DNA from: Pelargonium nanum
Lineage: Eukaryota; Streptophyta; Magnoliopsida; Geraniales; Geraniaceae
DNA: 20,211 nt
NCBI GenBank assembly: GCA_036897485.1
Contig: JAYMTF010001989.1
Location: forward strand, 1-20,211
Reading direction: 5' to 3'
Shown: piece by piece, positions 1 to 11,220 of the stretch
Position numbering within the stretch: the first letter of the stretch is position 1
Layout of the letters: every line of letters starts with the position of its first letter
The notes under the pieces: model-generated
The model's input: the letters and a program-made list of their open reading frames with translations, nothing else
The model's database searches: none
Told to the model about the DNA's origin: nothing
Translations under genes and position numbers: made by a program

Positions 1-753
<753 letters not shown>

Positions 754-855
754 CTAGCTGATATGATCTGTACGTGAACTAAGGCACTGAATCTAATTGC
801 TGAACCGTGATATATGTTAGTATGTGTGATGTGGATATATAATTGAGGAACAAGA

Positions 856-863
856 TATTTATA
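856..863 (-). promoter_or_regulatory. TATA box of the alkenal reductase gene
   Basis: The minus strand reads TATAAATA here, flanked by CTATAAATATC. It lies about 103 bases upstream of the reductase ATG, which would give a short 5' leader of roughly 70 bases. A second AT-rich run at 834-842 is a weaker alternative. Assignment is by position and consensus only. Confidence 0.6.
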
Positions 864-1456
864 GATGGATATCGGGAGATTTATTTGGTAAGTGATGACG
901 CTGCCTAAATGTGAGCTTGTGGCTGTGGGAAAAATGATTGGGTCAATGGTTCACCTTTAATAAAACACTCCATGTTCTTACATAGTCATTTTCCATCATT
1001 ACAATTGTCAATCTAGTCATTATCCATTCTCACTTTAATAGTTTCTAAATTATTTACTTCTGGATGCTTCCTGGGGCACTCTCAATTTCAGCCAGTTATT
1101 AGAGAAGCAAAATTTGCATTCCATCAGGATTTCAAACGTCCATCTCAAATTATGTAAATAAAATCTATTGAGTATATATGTTTTTGGATTTTAGATATAA
1201 CTGCATGCTGCATGTACGTACGTGTTATAATATCTCATCTTTTCTCGAGATTAGTATGAGTGCATTTATATATAGTGAGACATAATGGATTGTAAAGAGA
1301 GTGATAGCAATGTGACAAATGTGATGACACTCAAAGCGCCGCCCCAAATGCAGACAAAAAGTATATGGTCCAAAATACATTCACGACCAGATGGTTATGA
1401 GATATAATACAATTCAATTTGTATTTTTATTCTTAGAGATGACTAGAAAGGTTGGA
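864..1456. other. Intergenic, upstream region of the alkenal reductase
   Basis: AT-rich sequence with no supported gene on either strand. It should contain the distal promoter of the reductase. I noticed only a short imperfect direct repeat (tagtcattttcca near 983, tagtcattatcca near 1013). Confidence 0.5.
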
Positions 1457-1545
1457 ATGGAAGAATAGAACAGCAAATATACAGGTGATTTTGAAAGATT
1501 ACACATCTGGGTTTCCAAAAAAAATCAGACATGGACCTCATCCCA
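1457..1545 (+). pseudogene. Decayed fragment of an alkenal reductase first exon
   Basis: Read on the plus strand, this stretch reproduces the start of the reductase exon 1 found at 753-517 on the minus strand. The matching peptide is VILKDYTSGFPK, then, after a one-base shift inside a run of eight A, SDMDL. The live gene has [16 protein letters not shown]. Over roughly 59 aligned bases about three quarters are identical by eye. An ATG sits at 1457 but the fourth codon is TAG (1466-1468), and the A-run carries an extra base. Similarity fades after about 1545 and I cannot find the CDPYMRNRM part. It is therefore a broken, truncated gene copy, in head-to-head orientation to the live one. It is too short for a simple ORF scan to show. 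Confidence 0.75.
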
Positions 1546-2232
1546 AGTCCTATATGTTATGTTGCATTGCGAACTATTTTTAGGATGTTTTATCTCATGT
1601 CCAGCTGGGCTAGGCAATAAGTGTAACTCCCACGTCCAGAAAAATACGTGTGTCTGGTTGAACCATCCTCTCCGGAATGTTCAAAATTTTTTATACAACT
1701 TGTTTTCCCATAAATAAAAACCAGGAATGAACATTTGTTATCAGAAATTAAGCAAACAGTTAAGAAGATTTGTGTGCTTACTGAAAAATTAAGAATAAAT
1801 TAGAAAGTGTTGTGCATTTCCTCTTGTAAACTCATGAACATGTGTAACAAATTCAATAAATATTAAATACTAATAGTGAGACTAATGTACAACACCAGTC
1901 ACCAGGCCAAATGTCTCGAAAATTATAATTATTATATATAGTTTTTTAAATAACAAAATAGGACTGTTTCGACGGAACAAAACATGCCACCATGCGAGGC
2001 ATTCCAGTTCCTATCTCTCAAAAGCTAACAATACCCCAAAAAAATACAACCTTTCCACAATTTATCCGGCAATAGAATTACAACAAAAATACAACACCAT
2101 AGGTTAGAGCTCATACTTATTTCTGCTTCCTATAGAAGAAAACACCTGGTTCCATTGTACGGACCAGCCCTTGCTGATTTGGTCACTATCTGAGATGACC
2201 CTTATATTCTTCAAATACAGCAACAAATAATG
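1546..2232. other. Intergenic; 3' flank of the nucleotidase gene
   Basis: No coding signal is visible on either strand. The part next to 2232 should hold the 3' untranslated region of the nucleotidase, which ends at the TGA at 2235-2233. I see no canonical AATAAA on the minus strand here; plant genes often use degenerate signals. Confidence 0.5.
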
Positions 2233-5200
2233 TCACAAACTGTCATCGCTTTGGCTGTCGATGGCATACCCGTTTAGCAGTGACTGGCAGTGCGAATATG
2301 AATCATGAGCCAGAGACTGCACTCACTCACACAAACAAACCAAACTGTGTTAAAACTACTTTGGCTTAACCCATTACCAAAAAACAAAACTGGTTCATAC
2401 GTTGTATTGTTAATAAGTGGTGAATTCATCCAAAAGAAGATGATGGGAAAAATCTGACAATGCTCCAAATACCTGTTCCTGTGAACGGAAATACATGAAG
2501 GGTGTATAGTGCAGGAAATTCGACACCCTTGAAGTATATATATCAGCATACCTGTGATTGAAGAAAATAGAATACAAGAGCAATATTCAGAAAGATATTG
2601 ATATTACATATTAATGCATGTTATGTCTATATAGAAAGAAATGAAAGAAAGCTTGTCAAGGCAAGGAAACATACTTTTCAATTTGTCTGATCAAGTGACT
2701 TTTATCCCAAAGACCTGCACGTGAAAGATAGCCCCATCTATGCAAAACTAGCGACAGGTTAATATATATTTATATGCTGGGTGTGATGAGACTTGCAATC
2801 ACATCTGAAGATGCCAAGTGACAAAAATATTTTCTTATGCAAGACTCCCAAATTATTAACTGTATAACATTCCGATTGCTCGGAATAGAAAATTGACTAG
2901 AGATTTGTGAAACTCAAAGCATCACCTATTAAAGATATTGTAAGTTGGAAGGAATGTTGACTAGAAAATTGACCAGAGGAAGGAATGTTGGAAGTTGAAA
3001 GCTGTTTTTTCTTCCCGGTATTTATATTCTATGATAAAAAAAATTGTGGAGAAACCTTGATGCACATGCTCATAGACTTCAGCGTAAACGAGTTTAAGTG
3101 TTCTCATTCTTCGTGTTGCTCAAGCAATTTTCATCCAAACGATAGACAGAAATTTAATTTTCACAGATATAACACTGCCGTGTACGATATATTAAACAAT
3201 TTAAGAACTTAAAGACAAGTGAGCACTTCTACACCATGATTGCTCCAACCTTGCATTACCTTTCATTGAAGAGCTCTCCATCCGTTTCTAGCATTGGACC
3301 AATGCTTTGGTCGAGTCTTTGCATGACAATAAGCAGCTTCTGCATGCTCTCAGTCAATTCTTGATCAGCCATGTTTGTTGCAGCAAGAGTCTGAAAGTAC
3401 ACATAAAAACTTTGAATGGAATTCAAGATAGAACGTCACTACATTTTGATGACTTCAAGAAGTTTTTCTAGAAAAGGAGTGGGGTGGGGGTAAGGGGAGA
3501 GAGAGTAGGATAAGGCACTTTGAACTGAAAGATATCAGATTTTCAATCAGGAAGTGTTAGCTGGTATATGATAACAATCTTACGACACAAGACAAATTAT
3601 ATAATAGGATGAAGCTTACTTGAGCAGGACGCCCTTTAGTCCGTCTTTGCAAAGCAAGCCGAAGTTGGTTAAAGAGATCCCCAACAACCTCCTTTTGATT
3701 TATAAGTTCTATCAACTTGCCTCTTTTACCTCGACTACGAATCAAAGAAGTATACTGCACTTCAAAAGTCCCAAGACAATGGAAACCCTTAGAATGCCGA
3801 GGAATATCTATAAAAAGTGGCAAATACATTTTGGTCTAAAGAATCAACACATGCGCATCAATTATCACATGAAGTCAGAAAATGTCCTCTTTAGTTCAAT
3901 TTTCATTTCAGCCTTATTTAGTATAAGTTGATGGATATTTAGTATTTATCAGAGAAATTATAGTTCCACTTGCCCACGGCAATGGCCAATCGAGTTACAT
4001 ACTAGGTAAAGTTGTAACTAACTACACCAACCTCGTCTTCCAATTCTCGGCAAATCAATGCCGTTCGCCATCGTAGGTGAACTTTGGACTGACTTACATC
4101 AGTGTAGATATGGTCACCAACATACAATATCTCATCTCCATGGACATTTAGGGAATTCTCGATCATTTGAGCACTTCCACCAGAGTACAAACCCCCTGGA
4201 AAAGAAGATAATACTGTGAGAACAAACAGAGAAAGTAAGACCTCCCTATGAATTCTGAAAACTTTGATCGGTTGCCCCCTTAATGCTATGGTTTGTTTGG
4301 TTTATCAAAAAAAAAATCTCATTTGGTACCAAAAAGAGAACATGAAACATTCTGAGCTTCATGTTTGAAAAACAATGACTTTTCACGTGCCTCTGGACAG
4401 GATTGCCTGGCACCGTTGACACATTATGGTCATAACTTAAATTAAAAGGACAAAAGAGCAACTTCAAATGATGACCACAATACACCTACAGAGTTAGCCT
4501 GGCGGTGAGGCCCATCCGATAATCAGTGACAATATACATGCAAGAACAAAAATTCATACCACAACCTCTGATGATGTTTATTCAAGGAAATCATCACTTT
4601 GATGAAATTTTTCAGTATTATAGTTCTTTACGATGAAAATACGACCCATCTAATTGCAAACACTCTTCTTTAAATAGTTGTAGTTTTACAAAGGTATCAA
4701 ATATGTGCAACTTAGAGATAATCCAAGTTTTGAACATCTTAACCTCCAAACTAGGTAGCTATATGCTGATTGACAAGGACAAGGGCTAAAGCACCTGTAA
4801 CGGCCTTGAAGCACGGGCGCATGAGACCCTCACCCGTCACCACTTCGTACATCGGGTGTGACGTTTGGAAGAACTCTGGTTTCCTTGCTGAAACTATAAC
4901 CTACACCAGAATAAAGATACCACAAAAATGCTACGTGTTCTTTATTTTCATCCAAAATTCCAGCATTTAGTAGTTTCAAGGAAACTTATTCACAGTCTCA
5001 AAAAGTAAAAAAGGACAACTGTCCAGTGGTTCAAGACTTTCAAATTGCCATCTTATAAGAAAAGAATATCCCATGCCCTAACTATACCAAACACATATCG
5101 GCTACATTTGAAATGATTATAAACTATATATGAGGTAAATGAGGTCAACTCACAATGTCAAATAGATCGCGCCAACCCATATCATTTGGTAGGTATCTGT

Positions 5201-8200
5201 TAAAGGAATGCTGCATCATTTTGTTCGTGTAGTGATAATCTGAGTTGGTAATAAGCACAAGTTTTTTACCAGCCTGATTCATGAAAATTTTCAATAGAAT
5301 GAGTTGAATGATTTCACATCCCATAGATATGACAGGTTATATGTAATACCTCCTTTTGATCCAAAAGTGCCAAAGGTATTTCTGGATCAGGCTCCACAAA
5401 CAATTCAGGTTTAGACATGATTTCACTCTGTAAATATGGCAACAGTCACATGTTGAGAGTGAACCACAATGATAACCAATGAAAAATAAATATATCCATG
5501 TATACATTACCTTAAGCTGCCCTTCCACATGTGCCCTGAAGAGGGCCTTCCCAACAGCCTGAAAACCATACCAAAAAAAGTTAATAGAAAAGTTGACAGG
5601 GTTGCAAATAATTATTTCCATTTTCCTAGAATACATTTAACATCACATTGCCTTGTAAAGCCCTTTATAGTCAAGTGGACAAACTTCTGTCGGTATAACT
5701 CCTTCATCTAATCTCTCGACCATCTGAAAAAAATCATATGACAAAAAGATAATGTTCAATACTGTTATGCAAGAGAGACACAGAACTAAGAAGCATTGGG
5801 AATTTACACTTGGCAATATGAATAAGGTGGGGGCATAATAGATAAGATGCAACAATATGAACAACCCAATGTAGTGGTCAGAAGATAAGAAAGATTCCTC
5901 GTAGAGTCACATGTTTGTTTGCTAACAAATAGAAGAGTACAGCTTCAAGATAGAAATATAAGAATATGCAATAGAATCTACAAGCTATTGCATACCAAGA
6001 CCATAACTGAATTTGTTGATTGCCTACACACACACCCATATTGACTTGATTAGCCATTTAAATAACAGCACTTCAACAATATTCTTAAAGGCCCAGTAAA
6101 GTAGTAAACAGAAAATAAAAGGTAGTGAGGTACAAAGTGAAGGGAAGGTTGGTGTCTTAGCTAAAGGATTGAACTCGCATTATAACCTCATCATGAACAT
6201 ATAAGAGTTCACCCAAACAATTAGAACATAATAATAACAATAGCAAGTTGCCGCTTACAGTACGGCATTAAACTACCTGCATATAAGCCACAGCTTCTGA
6301 AACAGAGAATAGTGTATTGAGGAACTCCCAACGGCTCTCCTTCCGCAGATCCACCAGCTCTCGCCCATACAACTCACTTCCATGCAAAGATAGTTAAACA
6401 TACTAGAAAGTTTATTCCGGATTTTCCACAAAGAATGCACCAATTTACTAAATAGTATGGTATCTAAACAAGGCATAAACTAGATTGAGATAGAATGTAA
6501 TAGGCACTGATTGCCTAAAACAGAACCCACAGGCATGATATCCTGGCCAAGTTTTATTTTTCTCTCTTAGACAGACCATTCAATTAAAAATATCTTTTCT
6601 TAATGAGAATAGTATTTTTTTTAGTAAACCCACTATGTAGAAGTTAGTTGAAACAAATTTACAACCCAAAAATTTATGAGTAGCAAAAGCTGAAGCCCCA
6701 AAATTACAATACTCCCTCCATAGTCCATCCTCTTTAACTGTCCACTGTACTAAAAATTTAATTCATCACTTTCCCTTTTGATAAGAGAATTATGCTTGGA
6801 TAACCAGTAATATCCTTTAAATAAGTTAGTTATAACTACTTAAGTTACAACAATGGCTCGTGAGGGTAGTAAGAAAATAATAAATTTAACCTCATTTTTT
6901 TTCAAAAAGTCAAATAACAGATTTAGTAATATCTAAATTTCTAAAATGGGCAATGATACACTTGTAGAGTGGGCAAAAACTTTCCGATTTGAGCATTAAA
7001 AATTTAATCCATTTTTTACTTTCTCATGAAACACTATCTTGACAGAATGTACCTTATGATGATGCATTCTCAACCTAGTTCAATACATTGTGTTTTCACT
7101 CTATTTATCATGTTCTGAAAAATACTCACCAACCCCCTCCCCTGCCCCACTTTTGAATTAGTACATGTCTCCCTTAATGTTCCTTCATATTGGTTATCAA
7201 ACATCATCAATCGAACCTCCAAGTTTTAATACACACCTTACTTCTCGAGTAGATAGCATTCTTGTACCATGCATAGCCCTCTTCACATAACCAAATCGAT
7301 CAGCCTTAACCAAATTTCCTTTCTCTTTGTCAATAACAAGCCCTCTAATAACCTGAATAAAGCCAAGGAACAAAGTATGCTTAGAAGTTAGAACCATACC
7401 CATAATTGCATATTTTACCAATCACGCATCATCACAACATAAGTATGCTTAGAATGAAAAAAAAAACAAAAAAAGATGTTACCAGGTCTGGGTCAAAAGC
7501 GAGTCCATCTACAGGGAAGCCCATGTTCCTTAGGTTGTCCATACAGTAATCATAAGCCCGCCCTTCCCAAGCCTGCAAGAGCATTATTTCACTTAGAAAA
7601 TCTCAATCATCAAACTACTCAGTAAACTAGCTATCCAAATAAGTAAGAGTAATTATCAACTAATGATTAAGGAAAACAACCATGTCCAAACCAAGAAACC
7701 TGCTGACAACAACTATCCTAACTCCTTAGGTAATGATTTACATATGAAATCATATGGAAATCCTAATCTCCATAGCACCAATACAAGAGAAGTCACTACT
7801 AATCAATCTGCTTCAAGTACATAAATTAACCAATGTGAGAAAGAGCACAAAACTCAATATAGATCTATCTGCAACGGTAACCCAAAGTTAGCATCAAGAT
7901 ATATATATATATGAACAAGACACCAGCCTAAGACTAAAATGACAAAATGATTCATTTTTCTAATTCTGATGTGACGAAAATAAGAATTATTATTTACCTT
8001 CACACTATAATGCACCAAGGTGTAGTCCATATCATATCCAATAGCACTGATGGACCGGAGATTCAACGTGCGGCTACAAAATATACCGCGAGGTGAATGT
8101 CTCGATGAAAAGGGACTCTGCACAAGATCACTGATTTGTGAGATAGATGAAGGGGATGAAGTAGTTCAAATTAATTAGAAAAACCTAAGAGGTCATTTTT

Positions 8201-8726
8201 TGATGGTAAATCAACTTAACATGAAATAAAAGAGGAAGCATATAATAAACAGAAAATCCACAATGGATGAAAAAGCACATCAAAATCTCAAATGCATGAG
8301 ACTGTTCGGACTGATGTTGTTAATAAAAATTAAAAAATTAAATAAACCTGTAAATATATTTTTGCAAACACAAAAGGTTAATAGCAATTGCAAATCTAGG
8401 GATCATATCTCCACCAATGTGATATGCACATGGACTGAAAGGAATTGATTGTGAAAAGCAAAGTTGATCAAATAGAAGAGTTAAGAGAAGGATTTGATGA
8501 TAAAAAGTTTGAACTTTATATAGCTAGCTCTATATATGATGTCCTCAATGAACATGTAATGTCAAATTCATAGTCATTGTCGGGTGAAGATAAAATGATA
8601 ATTAAAGGCAGAGAAGAGCACCTAAAGGATTAAGAGAAGAAAAATGGAATTTCCATATTTCCGTGATAAAAGGAACTAACTACCTTGTATTATCTAACTA
8701 GGAAATAACAGACTGTCTAGTGGGTC

Positions 8727-8760
<34 letters not shown>

Positions 8761-10321
8761 CACTTGTAGAAAGAGTCGGTTTACTGCACCTGAATACCCA
8801 AGTCCCTAAGCAAGTCTTCAGCTCCTTCAGCTTCCATCTGGGCTACTTTCTCAATTGGACCTTCTAAGGTTGCCTGACCATTTCCTGCATAAGAGATCAA
8901 AATGTAGACATTTTCTAAACATAGAGAAACCTTTGGATATAATCACCAAATCCTATCCTCTCATAACTAAAGCGAAAATCTGGCGAGGTAGCCACCAGGA
9001 CATGCTACATCTTGGAACAAAATGTTGAGCCTTTGACGGATAACATGAATTTCTACTAACTGTACCCAAAAGGTCCTCATGTGTTGTGATCTGAGGTAGT
9101 GAGACGTTCCGCACATGATTTGGGGCTTTTCTACATCATTAAACTCTTAAAATGTTCGGTATTGCATATTTAAGTAATGTGACAAGGTGTTATGATTCTT
9201 CGAAATGACAACAGACGAGATAGTAATATAAGAAAATTTATGAAGATAACCGATAACTTTGATCAGAGAAAATCTATGACGAGGACGCCTTTGTGGGAAA
9301 TTCTGAAATGTCCTTTTATATACCGCTTAGGTAGCAAAATTCCATTTCTTTACAAGTTGTAGTAAAAAACAAACCCTTGAAATTATTGTAAATCATAAAT
9401 ATTATTCTATTGCATTACAAACAGAGCCACAGAAACAGCATGGAAGACCAAATATCTTGATGCAGAATCCTTAGGTTTACTTAATCAGTAGTCTTTCTCC
9501 AACAATAGATGGAGGATGGCTGGGACCTAACTCCATTATTTATACGCTCTCAGTCTTCCCGTCAAAAACTTAAAACCCCAGGGATAGCATTAGCGCCTTA
9601 TTGGCATAACTTGCAGAGTGATTTTAAAGACATACCATTTGCTGCTAATATTAATGTGATCAAACAATTATCTGATAAAAAACTGAACTTCAGCTTCTCG
9701 ACTGTATCAACTATAAAGTTTCAAAACTATACACAGTTCACTTCCCTTTCCACTTTGATCAAAGACAATAAAATTTCAGACAAAATAGGATGTATACTTG
9801 AATTCAGCCCGCCAAACTATACAAGATGAAGATATAAATTACAGTGTATTAACATTTTTGCACTGCATTATAAACGCGGAAAAAAATGAGGCCTTCCAGA
9901 ACGTGGCCTTACCCATTACCTCTCATTAAGATCTAAAGCAACAGCCAACTACTGAAAGCAAAGCAAGCAAGCAAGAAGAGAGAGAGACAGAGAAAATGGG
10001 AAAAGTACCAAAAGCTTGAAGATGATCGAGCTTGAGACTCAAATCCCCCTTTGTGCTCTCTCCCAGATAATCCACGTCGCTCTTACTAGAAGATATCACC
10101 GAGAACACATCGTCTCCGACCTGCTGCTGCTGCTGTTTCGCGTCCACCGAACAGCGACAACAACCCACCGCAGCTCTACCGGAAATCACTTCAGCCCTTC
10201 TGGGTCTGATGGGTGTCGTCAGAACAACACCGGGACTGCTCAGGTACCTCGCCATTGAAGCGGCTGGGCAAGAAGATGCTCCGTGCACTGGGAATCTGCC
10301 CAAAACCTCTGTCGCATACAT
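2233..10321 (-). CDS. HAD-superfamily 5'-nucleotidase (cN-II / NT5DC type), complete 17-exon gene
   Basis: This enzyme is predicted to remove the 5'-phosphate from (purine) nucleoside monophosphates. Exons on the minus strand: 10321-10009, 8884-8790, 8117-7998, 7572-7483, 7352-7237, 6376-6277, 5723-5652, 5558-5511, 5427-5350, 5273-5154, 4900-4795, 4195-4032, 3754-3620, 3390-3260, 2737-2675, 2551-2473 and 2316-2233. They sum to 1914 bases, giving 637 residues plus TGA, and every phase agrees. HAD motif I is DMDYT (165-169), motif II ITNSD (352-356), motif III probably K391 in SARKPEFF, and motif IV GDHIYTD (446-452). YSGGS (423-427) and the C-terminal KYADIYTSRVSNFL also match cN-II relatives. 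The first 100 or so residues are rich in Ala, Ser and Arg and include a Gln run, suggesting an organelle transit peptide; Met23 is an alternative start. The intron between exons 7 and 8 begins with GC. Exons 15 to 17 are too short or offset to show as clear ORFs. The family is firm; location and substrate are inferred. Confidence 0.94.
2738..3259 (-). other. Nucleotidase intron 14 with short local direct repeats
   Basis: This intron separates the exon ending ...ELFNE from the short exon WGYLSRAGLWDKSH. It contains two interleaved direct repeats: tagaaaattgactagag at 2886-2902, with one mismatch at 2962-2978, and ggaaggaatgttg at 2947-2959 and 2978-2990. No gene is supported inside it. Confidence 0.7.
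4196..4794 (-). other. Nucleotidase intron 11, no further feature seen
   Basis: Bounded by the exon ending ...CFKAVT (donor at 4794-4793) and the exon starting GLYSGGSAQ (acceptor at 4197-4196). A 79-codon open frame inside on the minus strand has no recognisable content. Confidence 0.7.
5559..5651 (-). other. GC-AG intron (nucleotidase intron 7)
   Basis: The exon ends TAC AAG and the intron starts GCAATG. It ends TTTTCAG before GCT GTT GGG. Only this junction keeps the family sequence GLYK-AVGKALFRAH in frame; the nearest GT, four bases further into the intron (gt of aatgtgat), breaks the frame. The intron is 93 bases long. GC donors are a known minority class in plants. Confidence 0.85.
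5724..6276 (-). other. Nucleotidase intron 6, no further feature seen
   Basis: Lies between exon 6, ending AVAYMQ, and exon 7, starting MVERLDEG. Both splice sites are canonical. AT-rich, without a supported inner gene. Confidence 0.7.
6377..7236 (-). other. Nucleotidase intron 5, containing a possible MITE end
   Basis: The largest mid-gene intron, between exon 5 (ending STREV plus a split Ser codon) and exon 6 (starting ELYGRELVDL). Its centre holds a TACTCCCTCC sequence like a Stowaway/mariner-type MITE end, listed separately. No gene is supported inside. Confidence 0.7.
6710..6860. repeat. Possible one-ended Stowaway-like MITE remnant
   Basis: A TA followed by CTCCCTCCATAGTCCATCC at 6710-6730 resembles the CTCCCTCCGTCCC terminus shared by plant Stowaway/Tc1-mariner MITEs. 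The next stretch (tttaactgtccactgtac) also resembles such elements. I could not find the inverted partner or the second TA, so the right boundary is arbitrary and the call is tentative. Confidence 0.3.
7573..7997 (-). other. Nucleotidase intron 3, no gene inside
   Basis: Separates the exon carrying HAD motif I (ending VHYSVK) from the exon starting AWEGRAYDY. It contains an (AT)7 run near 7899-7912 and nothing else I can name. Confidence 0.7.
8118..8789 (-). other. Nucleotidase intron 2
   Basis: Lies between the exon ending LLRDLGIQ and the exon containing DMDYT. A 30-base AG microsatellite sits 31 bases inside its 5' splice site (listed separately). The 61-codon plus-strand frame at 8263-8448 is antisense and unrecognisable. 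Confidence 0.7.
8728..8757. repeat. (AG)15 microsatellite
   Basis: Fifteen perfect AG units on the plus strand. In the nucleotidase transcript it becomes a (CU)15 pyrimidine tract just downstream of the exon 2 donor site. Confidence 0.95.
8885..10008 (-). other. Nucleotidase intron 1
   Basis: The longest intron of the gene, between the transit-peptide-like first exon and exon 2 (starting NGQATLEGPIEKV). Long first introns are common in plant housekeeping genes. A 106-codon antisense frame at 9509-9829 has a true ATG but no motif I recognise. Near 9958-9985 there is a GCAA and GA repeat patch. Confidence 0.7.
10121..10135. repeat. (CTG)5 triplet run coding polyglutamine
   Basis: Five CTG units on the plus strand are read as CAG codons on the minus strand, giving a five-Gln run in the N-terminal part of the nucleotidase. 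Such runs are often length-variable. Confidence 0.9.
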
Positions 10322-11220
10322 GTCGATGAGGCTTTTTTACAGTGATGGTAGAAGAGAAGAGAGGGTGGAGACCAAAAAAATCAGGGCAGTGGTCGTTTTG
10401 ATTGGTGAGTGAAGTTGAAACTTGGAAAGTGCTTGAAAAAGCAGTTTGTGGATAATTCAGGGTTTGGGTCTTGTCGCTCAGCTGCTTTATTTTTCTCCAC
10501 CTTTTTCTCGTTTGGTCTAAATTCGATCTTTATTTCATTCGCCAAAAGGTCTGCACTTTTTCAATGCTGTGTTGATTCTTCCGAGTAATTTTCCTGGGTC
10601 TCTAAAGTATGTATATTTTCTATTTTTCTCAGTTGGCAAACACTGCAGCTCCAGACAAGAACTGGGCTAAGGTGGGCTTCATAATTAGAAAAAATGCAAG
10701 CTCTTTCTGGTGTTGTCCTCCAGGCATTAACCTGGCCCAGCCCATACCATAAGGTCAGATTTTGCTCTCTCTATTGCAGTAATATTATTCCTCAAATAGA
10801 GTATTTTGCACTAGGTGTTACTATTCAGTGTTTATAGAGCAATTTTTGGAAAAGACATTGGCTACCTCATGATGGTATGGATTTTGTATCACTTTCAAGT
10901 TTTGTCTTTTTATTTTTTAAATGATCATCACAACTCATTCTTTATCTTAATGATAATTTACTTTGCATTCAATCTTGTTATATTTTCTTGAACTTGCCAA
11001 GGAAACCAAACATGCAAACCATGGAACCATTAAATATGTGTGTGTGCGCGCTTATTTATATTCATGTTAAGAAGTCCTGATTGGTGTACCGACATTGTTA
11101 GAGAAACAAGGTTCCATCAGAATAAACACTGAGAAAGTCCATATGGGGTCTTAGAGATGATTAGATCAAAGAATTGATGGATGCTTACCAAAAACATTGA
11201 ATAGTAGGTTTACACTACAG
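10322..11220. other. Intergenic between nucleotidase and ABCB relic
   Basis: Contains the presumed nucleotidase promoter. I looked here for further ABCB exon remnants preceding the orphan last exon and found none that I could support. The last bases, ttacactacag, form a 3' splice-site-like sequence directly before the relic. Confidence 0.5.
10663..10744. promoter_or_regulatory. Cluster of TGGGCY site II boxes upstream of the nucleotidase
   Basis: TGGGCT occurs at 10663-10668 and 10673-10678, GGCCCA at 10734-10739 and AGCCCA at 10739-10744, overlapping by one base. These match the site II element bound by TCP factors in plant housekeeping promoters. They lie about 340-420 bases upstream of the nucleotidase ATG. 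A pyrimidine-rich patch on the minus strand at about 10347-10367 could be a core-promoter Y patch. No TATA box is clear. Function is inferred from motif and position only. Confidence 0.45.

Noticed and set aside
2985..3212. 75-codon plus-strand open frame
   Set aside because: Lies within a confirmed intron of the minus-strand nucleotidase and has no recognisable content.
4032..4035. Alternative donor four bases downstream (GTTG|gtgtag) for nucleotidase exon 12
   Set aside because: It would shift the reading frame into exon 13; the GAG|gttggt donor keeps LEDE-YTSLIRSRG in frame.
9509..9829. 106-codon open frame on the plus strand inside nucleotidase intron 1, with APYWHNLQS slightly like retroelement sequences
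   Set aside because: No recognisable domain, antisense to a well-supported gene, and of a length expected by chance in an intron. The likeness to retroelement proteins is too vague.
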